This document shows, one piece after another, positions 33,355 to 41,902 of a stretch of DNA of 64,000 bases. The notes beneath the pieces are model-generated. The model worked only from the letters and a program-made list of their open reading frames with translations. It had not been told where the DNA came from and did no database searches. The stretch's first letter is position 1. Each line of letters starts with the position of its first letter. The DNA comes from Oscillospiraceae bacterium (GTDB lineage: Bacteria; Bacillota; Clostridia; Oscillospirales; Oscillospiraceae): NCBI GenBank assembly GCA_017436955.1, contig JAFSCD010000010.1:17050-81049 (forward strand), given 5' to 3'. The position numbers and the translations under genes are program-made.

Positions 33355-33396
33355 GGTGCATTCTCCTTTTCTCTTTCCAAAATATGAATGGATTTC

Positions 33397-33439
33397 ATTC
33401 CAATAATGGAATAATACCGCAAATTTTGCGGTTTGTCAA
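33397..33439 (-). promoter_or_regulatory. Promoter of the DctM-like operon with two operator palindromes
   Basis: On the minus strand TTGACA (33439-33434), 17 bases, TATTAT (33416-33411). The spacer is a perfect palindrome, ACCGCAAA/TTTGCGGT around one base (33416-33432). A second, ATTCCA/TGGAAT, covers 33397-33412 at the start region. Both suit binding by the neighbouring LysR protein or another regulator. Confidence 0.8.
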
Positions 33440-33468
33440 GGCATTATTTGCAAAAATGAAGATGATAC

Positions 33469-33510
33469 TTGAATTTTTTTGAATTGATGTTATTCTATAT
33501 ATTGAATAAC
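33469..33510 (+). promoter_or_regulatory. LysR gene promoter region with inverted repeat
   Basis: TTGAAT (33469-33474) and TATTCT (33491-33496) are 16 bases apart. An exact inverted repeat GTTATTC/GAATAAC (33489-33495, 33504-33510) overlaps the -10, a position suited to autoregulation. Confidence 0.55.
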
Positions 33511-33533
33511 GAAGCAGAAAGGCGGTGGGGAGT

Positions 33534-34430
33534 ATGAATGCCCGCTCGTTAAAATATGCCATCGTGCTGTCCGAGACCCGGAATTTTTCCCAGGCTGCCC
33601 AGCAGCTGGGTGTGTCCCAGCCCACCTTCAGCAAGCAGATCATTGCGCTGGAAAATGATTTGGGACTGAAGCTGTTTGACCGCAACAAGTCGCCGCTGGA
33701 GCTGACACCTGCCGGTGAATTTTTTATCGGCAAGGCAAAGGAAATGCTCTATACCGAGGAGCAGCTCCATAAAACCCTGGAGCAGTTCAAGACCGGCGAA
33801 AACGGCACGCTGACCATCGGCGTTACGCCGTTTCGTTCCATGGCGCTGATGCCGGAGCTGGTGAAGAAGGTCAAGGCGAAATATCCCGGCGTGAAGGTGG
33901 TGCTGCACGAAGCCAATGCCGGTCAGCTGCGCAAGGATGCGGCGGAAGGTATTTGCGATTTCGTGATCCTCAACCTGCCGGTGGATGACCCCGGTCTGGA
34001 GGTAACGCCCATTATGCCGGATACCCTGGTGCTGGCGGTGCCGGACAACCTGGCATCCGCTCTGGAGGATCCGGAAAAAGCAGCCGGCGGGACCATCCGT
34101 TTGCAGGAGGCGAAGAAGCTTCCCTTTGTCACCCTGGGGCAGGGGCAGGAGCTGCGGCAGCTGTTGGAGCGGCTGTGTGCCGTAGACGGCTTCTATCCGG
34201 ATATTTCCGCAGAGGTGGTCAGTATCACCACAGCCTGGGCGATGGCGCGTGCCGGCGTGGGTGCGGTGCTGCTGCCGCTGCAGCTGGCAGAGATGGAAAG
34301 CGCCGACGGAAAGCTGCGGCTGTACCCTCTGCAGAAGGGGCTGTACTCCCGGCAGCCGGCGGTGGTGATCCGTCGGGGGCAGTATATTTCCGAATACGCA
34401 GACTACGCCATCGAACTTTTGAAGCAATAA
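33534..34430 (+). CDS. LysR-type transcriptional regulator
   Basis: The 298-residue protein has the LysR winged helix at the N-terminus (NFSQAAQQLGVSQPTFSKQIIALENDLGLKLF) and a two-lobed effector domain (GTLTIGVTPFRS start). ATG 33534 follows GGCGGTGGGGAG. It is divergent from the DctM-like operon and is the obvious candidate regulator of it, with the transported acid as possible co-inducer. A terminator follows. Confidence 0.93.
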   Translation: MNARSLKYAIVLSETRNFSQAAQQLGVSQPTFSKQIIALENDLGLKLFDRNKSPLELTPAGEFFIGKAKEMLYTEEQLHKTLEQFKTGENGTLTIGVTPFRSMALMPELVKKVKAKYPGVKVVLHEANAGQLRKDAAEGICDFVILNLPVDDPGLEVTPIMPDTLVLAVPDNLASALEDPEKAAGGTIRLQEAKKLPFVTLGQGQELRQLLERLCAVDGFYPDISAEVVSITTAWAMARAGVGAVLLPLQLAEMESADGKLRLYPLQKGLYSRQPAVVIRRGQYISEYADYAIELLKQ

Positions 34431-34436
34431 AAACAG

Positions 34437-34470
34437 CATCCGGCAACCGATTCGGTTGCCGGATGTTTTT
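34437..34470. terminator. Bidirectional terminator between lysR and the ligase gene
   Basis: CATCCGGCAACC and GGTTGCCGGATG are exact complements around GATTC, followed by TTTTTC on the plus strand and, on the minus strand, by TGTTTTT. Confidence 0.85.
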
Positions 34471-34474
34471 CTGC

Positions 34475-35956
34475 TTATTGATATTTGCTGATCATCTGCT
34501 TACGGTCAATCTTGCCGTTGAAGGTGCGGATGATCTCGTCGATGACGGTGATCTGCTTGGGGAGCTTGTAGGGCTCCAGGTTGTCGGTGATCAGCTTGCG
34601 GATATCAGCCTCGTCCAGCTCCATACCCTCCTTCAGCACCACCAGCAGCTTCAGCGCGGACACAGCGCCGCCCTTGATGACGGGGATCAGCAGGCACTCG
34701 TCAACGCAGGCAGCACGCATGACCAGCTCCTCCACCTCCAAAGGCGCCACCTTCAGACCGCCCAGGTTAATGGTGTCATTGGCGCGGCCCACCAGGATCA
34801 GCTCGCCGTTGGGGGCGAAGTAACCCAGGTCGGACATGATCAGCATACCGTCCCGGAAAGCCTTGGCAGTCTGCTCCGGCTCATTCCAGTAGCCCTTGGT
34901 AACGGATTTGCTGCGGATACCGATCAGACCAAACTTGGCAGGAGAGGAGTCCTTGATCTCGTTGAAATTCTCGTCCAGAATTACGATCTCGCAAAGAGAA
35001 TTGGGCTTGCCCACGCTGCCGGCATACTGGGAGCCGCCGGAAACGCAGAATTCATCGGTGCAGGCAACGCCCACCTCGGAGCCGCCGAAGCAGTTGTACA
35101 TATAGACCTCGGGCAGGATCTTGCGCATCTTCTCCTTGTCCGTCTCGGGGTATGCGGCGGAGCTGGAGTAGATGAAGCGCAGCTGACCGGCAAGTGCTTC
35201 CAGATTCTTGGGCGCGATCGCCAGCAGCAGATGGATGGCTGAAGGCGGCAGATACAGGGATGTGACCTTGTGATCGGCAATGGTCTGGAAATACTGCTTG
35301 AAGTTCTTGAAGCCCTCCAGCAGGGACACGGTGCTGCCAACCGCCATAGCGATGTGCACCTTGCGCAGACCGGCTGCGTGGTTCATGGGGGTGGGGATCA
35401 GCCAGACATTGTCGGGCTGGATATTGGTGGTCTCGATACCTGCCAGGGCGATGTTCACCTGGTTGGCGTAAGAGACCATAACGCCTTTGGACTTGCCGGT
35501 GGTGCCGGTGGTGAACAGGATCTCGGACAGATAGTCGGGATCTACGTCCTTGGCAACGAAGCTGTCCTCGGTGGCGAGAATTTCCGGCATCATATCCTGC
35601 AGATTCAAGGCGCCTTCCAGATCTTCACGCTTCGTCAGGGTGACGATGGCGGCAGCATCCAGCTCCTCGGCGATCTCACGGATGCGGTTGCTGGGGGTAG
35701 CCTTCTCCACGGGAACGAAGGTGGCACCCAGCAGCTGAATGCCGTACCAGAAATAAACGTAAGACAGAATGTGGTCGGCTTCCACAACGATGCGGGTGTT
35801 GGGCTGGATGCCCTTACGGGTCAGCCACAGAGCGGCCTTGCGGTTGTTGCGTGCCAAAGTGGCATAGTCGCAGGTCTCATTGCCGACATAAATGGCGATT
35901 TTTTCGGGATGTTCAGCAGCCTTTTGCTGAATCATCAGGGCAATCGATCCAAGCAT
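34475..35956 (-). CDS. AMP-dependent acyl/aminoacyl ligase of a dlt-like cluster
   Basis: A 493-residue adenylating enzyme: LFTTGTTGKSKGV, YSSSAAYPE, FGGSEVG in place of YGxTE, GRANDTINLGGLKV, and a late FNGKIDRKQ with the acyl-AMP Lys. In DltA this class activates D-alanine and loads it on a carrier protein; here specificity cannot be read safely, and a fatty or hydroxy acid is possible. It is the last gene of the carrier-MBOAT-SGNH-ligase cluster. A 13-bp hairpin (35979-36022) lies just upstream and may adjust its expression. Confidence 0.87.
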   Translation of the reverse strand: MLGSIALMIQQKAAEHPEKIAIYVGNETCDYATLARNNRKAALWLTRKGIQPNTRIVVEADHILSYVYFWYGIQLLGATFVPVEKATPSNRIREIAEELDAAAIVTLTKREDLEGALNLQDMMPEILATEDSFVAKDVDPDYLSEILFTTGTTGKSKGVMVSYANQVNIALAGIETTNIQPDNVWLIPTPMNHAAGLRKVHIAMAVGSTVSLLEGFKNFKQYFQTIADHKVTSLYLPPSAIHLLLAIAPKNLEALAGQLRFIYSSSAAYPETDKEKMRKILPEVYMYNCFGGSEVGVACTDEFCVSGGSQYAGSVGKPNSLCEIVILDENFNEIKDSSPAKFGLIGIRSKSVTKGYWNEPEQTAKAFRDGMLIMSDLGYFAPNGELILVGRANDTINLGGLKVAPLEVEELVMRAACVDECLLIPVIKGGAVSALKLLVVLKEGMELDEADIRKLITDNLEPYKLPKQITVIDEIIRTFNGKIDRKQMISKYQ

Positions 35957-35978
35957 AATTTATCCTCCTTAAAAGGTT

Positions 35979-36022
35979 TGCGTAAAATATGCTGTGTCGG
36001 TTTCCGGGAAACAACACAGCAT
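35979..36022 (-). terminator. Intercistronic hairpin upstream of the ligase gene
   Basis: AAATATGCTGTGT and ACACAGCATATTT pair exactly over 13 bases around a GC-containing loop; on the minus strand TTTTACG follows. It could be a partial terminator or an mRNA stability element. Confidence 0.5.
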
Positions 36023-36030
36023 ATTTGCGA

Positions 36031-37131
36031 TTATTTTGCAGCGGCCTTGGCGGCAGCGGCTTCTTCCCATCCCTTGATGGTTTCCTTGATCAGGTCGTAA
36101 ACGCCGTCCCAATGCTCCTTAACAGCCTCGTCGGTTCTGTGGTCTTCAAAATCGAAGTGCTCGTTCAGATACTCGGCGAATACGGCGGTGAACTTTTCTG
36201 CGCCGTAGTAATTGACGTGATTTCTGTTATAGAAATCATCTACGTGATCCAGCTCCGGAATCAGCAGGAAACCGCCACTCTCATCGGTCAGGCAGTAGTT
36301 GATGAACTGCTCGCCACGCTCTTCCAGGATCTTGCAGATGGTATTCGTTCTGCCTATCTCTTCCTTCGTCATATGGTTGGGCGTGTTGACGTAGAGAACG
36401 TTCAGACCCTTTTCCTCGGCGTAGTCAAAGAACTCATACAGAGATTCTTCCGAATAAGGATCCAGCTCGGCGAAATATTCGGTATCAAATACCTTGGCCT
36501 TCTGGGTTTTGGGCTTGATACTCAGGGATTTGCGCATAAAGAAGCCCATATAGGGGCACTTTTGATCGCTGGTGTTATTGATGATGGAGAAATCGTCTTC
36601 CTCCCACATATTGTGGTACTTGATGTAGGACAGAAGGTACGAAAGGTCGAAGCTTTCGCTTTCCGGATCCAGATCCTTGATGGAGGACATCGTCCGGAAG
36701 GCAGCTCTGATCTTATTGATGGAGAACGGATCCATTGCATCCAGCAGGCGGCGTGCCCGGACATCCTTGGATTCCACGGTGTTGGTCTGGCAGAAGGCGC
36801 GGATGTCAACGATCAGCACCTCGGGATTCTGGGTCTTGTAAATTTCGTCCACCACGTAGGTAAACAGCCAGGTAGGCATTGCGTCGGACGAGAGTGTAAA
36901 CACGGTCATACCGTGTTCTTCGTAGGCTTTGGAGGATACCCAATACCGGTCAACACCGCTGGTGCCGATCCAAACGGCATCCAGAGTATTTTCGTTCAAA
37001 TCGTAGAAGGTTTTGAAACGGGTGGGGATATAGGTGGTATCATCCAGTTCAAAAACCTCGCAAAGAAGAAGCAGCATCATACATACAACCAATACAAAGG
37101 CGATACTGCGCAGAAGTTCTTTTTTCGTCAT
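36031..37131 (-). CDS. SGNH/DltD-like membrane-anchored protein
   Basis: A 366-residue protein with an N-terminal membrane helix (residues 8-26) and an extracytoplasmic SGNH-like domain. GTSGVDRYW supplies the Ser block; the C-terminal DFYNRNHVN supplies the Asp/His block, as in DltD and AlgJ/AlgX-type partners of MBOAT acyltransferases. It probably transfers or edits the acyl group carried across by the MBOAT protein. It is 15 bases from the MBOAT gene. Confidence 0.82.
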   Translation of the reverse strand: MTKKELLRSIAFVLVVCMMLLLLCEVFELDDTTYIPTRFKTFYDLNENTLDAVWIGTSGVDRYWVSSKAYEEHGMTVFTLSSDAMPTWLFTYVVDEIYKTQNPEVLIVDIRAFCQTNTVESKDVRARRLLDAMDPFSINKIRAAFRTMSSIKDLDPESESFDLSYLLSYIKYHNMWEEDDFSIINNTSDQKCPYMGFFMRKSLSIKPKTQKAKVFDTEYFAELDPYSEESLYEFFDYAEEKGLNVLYVNTPNHMTKEEIGRTNTICKILEERGEQFINYCLTDESGGFLLIPELDHVDDFYNRNHVNYYGAEKFTAVFAEYLNEHFDFEDHRTDEAVKEHWDGVYDLIKETIKGWEEAAAAKAAAK

Positions 37132-37146
37132 AGCAGTTCTCCTCCC

Positions 37147-38760
37147 TTAGAATTGGCCGTAGATGAATGCGCTGGCGTCGTAGGAAGGACCGTAGATGCC
37201 GAAGATCAGCACAATAGCCAGCAGCAGCAGGTACAGCGTCCAGCGCAGGATGATACCCTGCTGCGCAACGGTCTCGCGGATCTTCATGCCGCGCTCACGC
37301 AGGATGCCCACGACCAGAAGGATCAAAATACCGACGATCACAACGGTCATACCCTTTTCGCTGACACCGTACTTGTAGATATCGCCGTTGTTGCCCAGGA
37401 AGAAATCCAGGTCCACATCGGTGAACATCTTCTTGATCATCCGGAAGGCGTCACCCAGGCTGGGGGCCTTGACGATGATACGGGAGATACACAGCAGGGT
37501 GAAGGTGCGCAGCATCTGGAAGATCCGGAAGCTGAAGGCCTCCGTATTGACACGCAGCGCTTTGCCCAGCTTTTGATAGGTGGGGGTCAGCGCAACGGTG
37601 GAAGAAATGATCGTGGCGTTAAACAAGCCGTTAACGATGTACTGCCAGGTGATGCCATGCCAGATACCGATGAGGAAGAACACCACGAAGGGTGCGGCTA
37701 CGGACGGAACGATCTTGCCGGCGGCAGGACCGAAGCGCTTTCTTGCGGCCTTGCTGACAGCGGTAACGGGCTTGCAGAGCATAATGGGGAAGAACACGAA
37801 TTCACGCATCCATGCACCCAGGGACATATGCCATCTGCGCCAGAAATCTGCCATAGAGGTGGCAAAGAAGGGCTGCTCAAAGTTCACCGGCAGGTCAATG
37901 CCCATCATCTGGGCAGCGCCACGGGTAATGTCGGTACCGCCGGAGAAGTCGCAGTAGATCTGGAAAGAGTATGCCAGCACGCCGAAGAATACCTGGGTAC
38001 CGGTGAAATCACCGGCAACAAATTCAGCAGAGAAAATGGTGCCTGCGATGGAAGCCACACGGTCGGCGATGACCAGCTTCTTGAAGCAGCCCCATAGGAT
38101 CAGCTGCGCGCCGTAGGTGATGTTCTTGTACTCCAGCTTGTGAGGCTGACCCAGCTGCGCGCCCACATCGTTGTAGCGGAACAGAGGACCCTGCACGATG
38201 GAGGGGAAGAAGGATACAAACAGCGCAAACTTGCCGATGTGCTTCTCCGCGTCGTGCTTGCCGCGACCCACGTCGATCAGATAACCGATGGAGTTGAAGG
38301 TGAAGTAGGAAAGACCCAGAGGCGCGATAATGTTCACAACGGGAACAGACACATCCCAGTGGAACATACCGAACACGCTGTTCAGACCGGTGGCAAAAAT
38401 GTCGGAACACTTAACGAAGATCAGAACACCCAGGATCACCAGTGCGGTAAGCACCTGAACGGTATGTACCTTCTTGTTAACTGCCTTTTTAATATCGCGT
38501 TTTTGATCTTTGGTGGCTTCGTCACCCAATGCCTTGATCTGCTCCTGACCCTTGTCACGCAGCCACTGCATCCACCGACCGGAACCGTAGGCAAATACGG
38601 TGGCGAAAAGGATGTAGATCAGGTTGTTGGTGCCGGTGCTCAGGTAGAAGCCGTAGCTGGCCAGAAGCAGCACAGCCCACTGGAACTTCTTGGGCACCAG
38701 ATAGTAAATGACGATGACCAAAAACAAAAACGCGAGAAAATTAAAAGAAGTAAAACTCAT
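37147..38760 (-). CDS. MBOAT O-acyltransferase (DltB/AlgI-like)
   Basis: The 537-residue polytopic protein has the MBOAT hallmarks: SLGAWMREFVFFPI, FWRRWHMSLG and the catalytic His in GIWHGITWQYIVNG. It also has an unusual charged insert after the second helix (residues 63-95, rich in Lys and Asp). These enzymes move acyl groups from a carrier to extracytoplasmic sugars or teichoic acids. Its position between the carrier and SGNH genes supports a dlt-like or alginate-acetylation-like pathway. Confidence 0.92.
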   Translation of the reverse strand: MSFTSFNFLAFLFLVIVIYYLVPKKFQWAVLLLASYGFYLSTGTNNLIYILFATVFAYGSGRWMQWLRDKGQEQIKALGDEATKDQKRDIKKAVNKKVHTVQVLTALVILGVLIFVKCSDIFATGLNSVFGMFHWDVSVPVVNIIAPLGLSYFTFNSIGYLIDVGRGKHDAEKHIGKFALFVSFFPSIVQGPLFRYNDVGAQLGQPHKLEYKNITYGAQLILWGCFKKLVIADRVASIAGTIFSAEFVAGDFTGTQVFFGVLAYSFQIYCDFSGGTDITRGAAQMMGIDLPVNFEQPFFATSMADFWRRWHMSLGAWMREFVFFPIMLCKPVTAVSKAARKRFGPAAGKIVPSVAAPFVVFFLIGIWHGITWQYIVNGLFNATIISSTVALTPTYQKLGKALRVNTEAFSFRIFQMLRTFTLLCISRIIVKAPSLGDAFRMIKKMFTDVDLDFFLGNNGDIYKYGVSEKGMTVVIVGILILLVVGILRERGMKIRETVAQQGIILRWTLYLLLLAIVLIFGIYGPSYDASAFIYGQF

Positions 38761-38801
38761 GATAATATCTCTACTTTTCTGTTTTTAGAATGATTTCAGG
38801 A

Positions 38802-39032
38802 TTACTCCTCGTCCAGAATGCTGTTGACCAGAGCCAGCATAGCGGCAGCGCTGTTGAAGTTCTCGGGCTCCAGCTGGTCGATGGTGATGGTGATGTCGTA
38901 CTCCTCGCACAGCTCGGCAACGATAGAAACGATGTCAAAGCTGTCCAGAATACCGTCGTCGATGAGCTTGGTTTCCTTCTCAAAGTCGATGTCGCCACGG
39001 ATAGAAGTCAGAATTTCCAAGATTTTTTCCAT
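38802..39032 (-). CDS. Acyl carrier protein (DltC-like)
   Basis: The 76-residue acidic protein has the carrier motif LDSFDIV, with Ser31 as the phosphopantetheine site, and helices typical of DltC/ACP. The start ATG 39032 follows GGAGATAA. It is the first gene of the cluster, 41 bases before the MBOAT gene. It would receive the activated acid from the ligase. Confidence 0.9.
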   Translation of the reverse strand: MEKILEILTSIRGDIDFEKETKLIDDGILDSFDIVSIVAELCEEYDITITIDQLEPENFNSAAAMLALVNSILDEE

Positions 39033-39252
39033 AATAATTATCTCCTTACTTGCTTTTGCGCATAGTTTTTGATTATGAGTATAAATACATTACAAATTGT
39101 AACACATATAGATGGCATACGCAAGCCCAATTTCACATTTATTTATAGAAAATGCTAGGAAAACTGCAAAAAAATACCCTGTCTGCAGGATCCCGGTGAA
39201 ATTGCGGATCGAAGGTGTTTTTCAGCCAAATTTGCGAAGGCTCGTTTTGCTA

Positions 39253-39281
39253 TTGCAATAAAGGGCGGATCTCGGTATAAT
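39253..39281 (+). promoter_or_regulatory. Sigma-A promoter of the RACo-like gene
   Basis: TTGCAA (39253-39258), 17 bases, TATAAT (39276-39281), 34 bases before ATG 39315. The rest of the 39033-39252 spacer is AT-rich and presumably holds the divergent promoter of the carrier-protein cluster. Confidence 0.7.
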
Positions 39282-39314
39282 AGCCATACCGGAATCGCGC
39301 AAGGAGAATGACCT

Positions 39315-40712
39315 ATGTCAAGACTGAAGGTAATTCAAAATGGGGAAGAGAAGATCCTGGAATTTACAGGGTCCGTCCTTTTGCGCGAAATTCTGACCCG
39401 AAATGGCTATTTTGTGCCGCAGCCCTGCGGCGGCAAGGGAAAATGCGGAAAATGTCGGGTGACCGTAAACGGCAAAGAAGAGCGATCCTGCAGCTATGTT
39501 TTGACCGGTGATGCTACGGTGCTGCTGCCGGATCGGGAGGTCATCTTCTCCGTTACGGGAGGGGATGAGAGCGGAAAGAGAACGAAGAACGTCTGCCTGT
39601 GCCTGGATATCGGCACCACCACATTGGCGCTGGCGCTGGTTTCGCTGGATGAAAAGTGTATCATCCGCACGCTGACAGCGCCCAATCCCCAGCGCACTTT
39701 TGGCGCGGACGTGATCTCCCGGATCGAGTACTGCACCAAAAACGGCGTGCGCGAGCTGCAAGCGGTACTGCTGCAGCGCATAGGGGAGATGGTGGGGCAG
39801 TTGCTGGATCGCTTCTCGCTTGATGGCGTGGAGCGGATGTATGTTGCCGGCAATACCACCATGCTGCATCTGCTTTTCGGTGCGGATTGCACGGCGCTGG
39901 GCGTCAGCCCGTATACGCCTGCGTTTCTGGAAAGCCGCCGGGCTGACCTGGGGATCCCGGGCGTGGGCGAGGTGATCTCGCTGCCGGGAATTTCCGCTTT
40001 CGTCGGCGCGGATATCGTGGCAGGTATTCATTACGTGGGCGCGCCGGCAAAAGACGGCTGCCGCCTGCTGCTGGATCTGGGCACCAATGCGGAAATAGCG
40101 CTTTTTGACGGAAAGAAGATCCTTTGCACATCGGCGGCGGCAGGCCCCTGCTTTGAGGGGGCAAACATCTCCTGCGGCATGAGCGCCGGCGAAGGCGCGG
40201 TTTGTGCCTGCAGCATATCCGGCGGCTACACCGTTATTGGCGGCGGCACCGCCAAGGGTATTTGCGCCACCGGTCTGATCGACGTCATCGCCGACGGCCT
40301 GCGCCGGGAATGGATCGACGATACGGGCTGCCTGGACGATGACACGCTGCCGGTCTGCCACGGACTTTCGCTGACGAAGCAGGATATCCGGGAGTTCCAG
40401 CTGGCAAAAGCCGCCATCCGTGGGGCGATCGAATGTCTGCTGCACCGTGCCGGCATCGGCTTCGCCGACGTGGAAGGCTTCTATGTGGCAGGCGGATTTT
40501 CCGCCGGGATCAATGCGAAAAACGCGGCCTTTGCGGGCTTGTTCCCCAAGGAGCTGGCGGGGAAATTTTACGGTATTAACAACGCCAGCCTGCTGGGTAC
40601 GGTAAAGTTTGCCTGCGCCGGTGACACGCCGGCTCTTCCGGATGCCGAATATGTGGACCTTGCTGCGGATACCCGCTTTGCAGAGCTTTTTGTGAAATAT
40701 ATGGCGTTTTGA
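39315..40712 (+). CDS. ASKHA/ferredoxin protein, RACo-like reductive activator
   Basis: The 465-residue protein begins with a [2Fe-2S] ferredoxin domain (PCGGKGKCGKCRV near 37-49, later Cys). It continues with the actin-like ATPase region of DUF4445/RACo proteins: LDIGTTTLALALV, AGNTTMLHLLFG, LLLDLGTNAEIAL, VAGGFSAGINAKN. RACo proteins reactivate corrinoid proteins by ATP-driven reduction. No corrinoid protein or methyltransferase gene is in the window, so the client is unknown. The N-terminal domain is compact compared with classical RACo. Confidence 0.9.
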   Translation: MSRLKVIQNGEEKILEFTGSVLLREILTRNGYFVPQPCGGKGKCGKCRVTVNGKEERSCSYVLTGDATVLLPDREVIFSVTGGDESGKRTKNVCLCLDIGTTTLALALVSLDEKCIIRTLTAPNPQRTFGADVISRIEYCTKNGVRELQAVLLQRIGEMVGQLLDRFSLDGVERMYVAGNTTMLHLLFGADCTALGVSPYTPAFLESRRADLGIPGVGEVISLPGISAFVGADIVAGIHYVGAPAKDGCRLLLDLGTNAEIALFDGKKILCTSAAAGPCFEGANISCGMSAGEGAVCACSISGGYTVIGGGTAKGICATGLIDVIADGLRREWIDDTGCLDDDTLPVCHGLSLTKQDIREFQLAKAAIRGAIECLLHRAGIGFADVEGFYVAGGFSAGINAKNAAFAGLFPKELAGKFYGINNASLLGTVKFACAGDTPALPDAEYVDLAADTRFAELFVKYMAF

Positions 40713-40718
40713 AAAAAT

Positions 40719-40750
40719 AAGTCCCGATGACCAAACGGTCATCGGGACTT
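40719..40750. terminator. Terminator between convergent genes
   Basis: AAGTCCCGATGACC and GGTCATCGGGACTT pair over 14 bases around AAAC. On the minus strand TTATTTTTTC follows, ending the ABC transporter operon. Confidence 0.85.
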
Positions 40751-40768
40751 GCTGTTTATGGGTTTACC

Positions 40769-41893
40769 TTATGCCAGCAGATTGATATGGGTCTCGGGAT
40801 CGAAGAAATGCATAACCTTGCCTTCAAAGGTAACGTGGATGGTGCTGCCGGATACCATGTTGCTGCGCTGCTCATCCTCCAGAGCCACGGTGGGCACACG
40901 GACGATCAGCTTGTCGCCGTTGTACTCGACTACGTGCAGGTGCAGCTCGCTGCCCATCATCTCGTTGACGCGGATGGTGCAGGGGATAGCGGCAGAATCG
41001 TTGTCCGCTGCCAGCGTCATATGCTCGGGACGGACACCCAGCAGGATCTCCTGGGAATCGACGCCCTTTTCCTTCAAAAGCTGTGCCTTCTTGCCGGTAA
41101 CCTCGATCTTGGCACCGTAGGGAGTAACGAAGTACTTGTCGCCTTCGCGCACCAGCTGGGTCGAGACGATGTTCATCTTGGGTGCGCCGATAAATTCGGC
41201 GACAAACAGGTTGTAAGGCATATCAAACACCTCGGTGGGGGTGCCGACCTGCTGAATGAAGCCATCCTTCATAATGACGATGCGATCGCCCAGAGTCATA
41301 GCCTCGGTCTGATCGTGGGTAACGTAGACGAAGGTGGTGTCGATCTTCTGCCGCAGCAGAATGATCTCAGCGCGCATCTGATTACGCAGCTTGGCGTCCA
41401 GGTTGGAGAGAGGCTCGTCCATCAGGAACACCTTGCTGTCACGCACCATAGCGCGGCCGATGGCAACACGCTGGCGCTGACCGCCGGACAGTGCCCGGGG
41501 CTTTCTGGTCAGATACTGGGTGATGCCCAGGATCTCGGCAGCTTCGGTAACTCTTCTGTATACCTCGTCCTGGGGCATCTTCTGCAGACGCAGGGGGAAT
41601 GCCATATTCTCAAACACCGTCAGGTGGGGGTACAGTGCGTAGTTCTGGAATACCATGGCGATATTCCGGTCACGGGGCTGCAGATCGTTGACCACAACGC
41701 CGTCGATCTCAACAGTACCCTCGGAGATGTCCTCCAGACCTGCGATCATACGCAGCGTAGTGGACTTGCCGCAGCCGGAAGGACCGACGAATACCACAAA
41801 TTCCTTATCCGCAATTTCCAGGTTAAAGTCCTGGACGGCAACGGTATCCTTGCCGTAGATCTTCTTTACATTTGTTAATTTAACATTTGCCAT
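40769..41893 (-). CDS. Sugar ABC transporter ATP-binding protein (MsmX/UgpC/MalK type)
   Basis: The 374-residue ATPase has Walker A GPSGCGKST, Q-loop FQNYALYPHLTV, signature LSGGQRQRVAIGRAM, Walker B VFLMDEPLSNLD and H-loop VTHDQTEAM. A C-terminal TOBE-like regulatory half follows (GVRPEHM). It is the last gene of the binding protein-permease-permease-ATPase set and powers import of oligosaccharides. MsmX-type ATPases may serve several importers in Firmicutes. Confidence 0.94.
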   Translation of the reverse strand: MANVKLTNVKKIYGKDTVAVQDFNLEIADKEFVVFVGPSGCGKSTTLRMIAGLEDISEGTVEIDGVVVNDLQPRDRNIAMVFQNYALYPHLTVFENMAFPLRLQKMPQDEVYRRVTEAAEILGITQYLTRKPRALSGGQRQRVAIGRAMVRDSKVFLMDEPLSNLDAKLRNQMRAEIILLRQKIDTTFVYVTHDQTEAMTLGDRIVIMKDGFIQQVGTPTEVFDMPYNLFVAEFIGAPKMNIVSTQLVREGDKYFVTPYGAKIEVTGKKAQLLKEKGVDSQEILLGVRPEHMTLAADNDSAAIPCTIRVNEMMGSELHLHVVEYNGDKLIVRVPTVALEDEQRSNMVSGSTIHVTFEGKVMHFFDPETHINLLA

Positions 41894-41902
41894 ACTCTAT
41901 CC

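Noticed and set aside
31945-33387. A 480-codon plus-strand frame opposite the DctM-like genes
   Set aside because: His/Gln/Gly-rich composition and no start signal. The opposite strand encodes clear membrane proteins with ribosome binding sites.
34437-34470. LysR operator
   Set aside because: The inverted repeat is GC-rich with T-runs between convergent genes, which fits a terminator.
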